DNA of 53,865 nt from an uncultured Lachnospiraceae bacterium. GTDB taxonomy: Bacteria; Bacillota; Clostridia; Lachnospirales; Lachnospiraceae. Positions 53,695-53,865 of this stretch are shown here, piece by piece. The stretch's first letter is position 1, and each line of letters begins with the position of its first letter. A program made the position numbers and the translations under genes. The notes below the pieces were generated by a model that was not told the DNA's origin, did no database searches, and saw nothing but the letters and a program-made list of their open reading frames with translations. Location: the NCBI GenBank assembly GCA_902789175.1, contig CADANF010000015.1, positions 1-53,865 of the forward strand, given 5' to 3'.

Positions 53695-53865
53695 AATCAA
53701 ATCCCCTTTTACCGAACTATCAAGTTAACTTCCGGAATAACTTACTATCGCTTCACCTCAATATATTTGAATTTATTTTAAGCTATCACGTTTTACCTTC
53801 TTAAGCCTTACTATCATTACCATAGGAATTTCTTTGTTGGTTTTAAAACATTCTTCATAAAATCC
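53695..53865. other. Right edge of the window, no gene recognised
   Basis: The last 170 bases hold no supported ORF. The element probably continues beyond the window. Confidence 0.4.

Overview
The window looks like an AT-rich Lachnospiraceae/Clostridia genome (Gram-positive AGGAGG ribosome binding sites, Rho-independent terminators, TnpV-type and polyvalent element proteins). It is an integrative mobile element carrying an unusually long BREX-type anti-phage operon, with a few probable host genes at the left edge. No rRNA, tRNA or CRISPR array was seen, and no type IV secretion ATPase or coupling protein lies inside the window.

Layout. 1-1.9 kb: start of a MarR regulator behind a 20-bp perfect palindrome, a nucleotidyltransferase-like gene, a nitroreductase and an XRE regulator, all on the minus strand. 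1.9-5.3 kb: large serine recombinase, small ORFs, and gene-poor DNA rich in hairpins and terminators. 5.3-35.4 kb: one minus-strand gene train, transcribed from high to low coordinates. It begins with a Cys-rich microprotein, a zinc-ribbon protein, a second Cys-rich microprotein and a 35-aa membrane peptide. Then come a WYL regulator (BrxR-like), BrxA, BrxB, BrxC, PglX, a membrane KAP/YobI-type NTPase, a DUF3791-DUF3990-small protein trio, PglZ, a HEPN-SNF2 helicase, a sacsin-like GHKL ATPase, a RecD-like helicase with a nuclease-like tail, EcsC and a flavodoxin, followed by tandem terminators. 35.4-39.7 kb: promoter, structured leader (candidate oriT), mobC and relaxase on the plus strand, then a CPBP membrane protease and an HTH gene. 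39.7-53.7 kb: minus-strand element genes: a second CPBP protease, a zeta-toxin/nucleotidyltransferase polyvalent protein, a 2729-aa methylase/helicase polyvalent protein, a small adenine methylase and small hypotheticals.

How it fits together. PglX, BrxC, PglZ, BrxA and BrxB are the BREX core. BrxL, the usual last gene of type 1 BREX, is absent. In its place are three very large ATPases (HEPN-SNF2, GHKL, RecD-like plus nuclease). A four-gene cassette with an ART-like DUF3990 protein is inserted between pglX and pglZ. I regard this as the strongest candidate for an undescribed defence configuration. Separately, both large polyvalent genes contain a nested same-strand gene in the same +1 phase, each with a Shine-Dalgarno built from adjacent Gly-Gly codons; one of the nested proteins is recognisable as TnpV.
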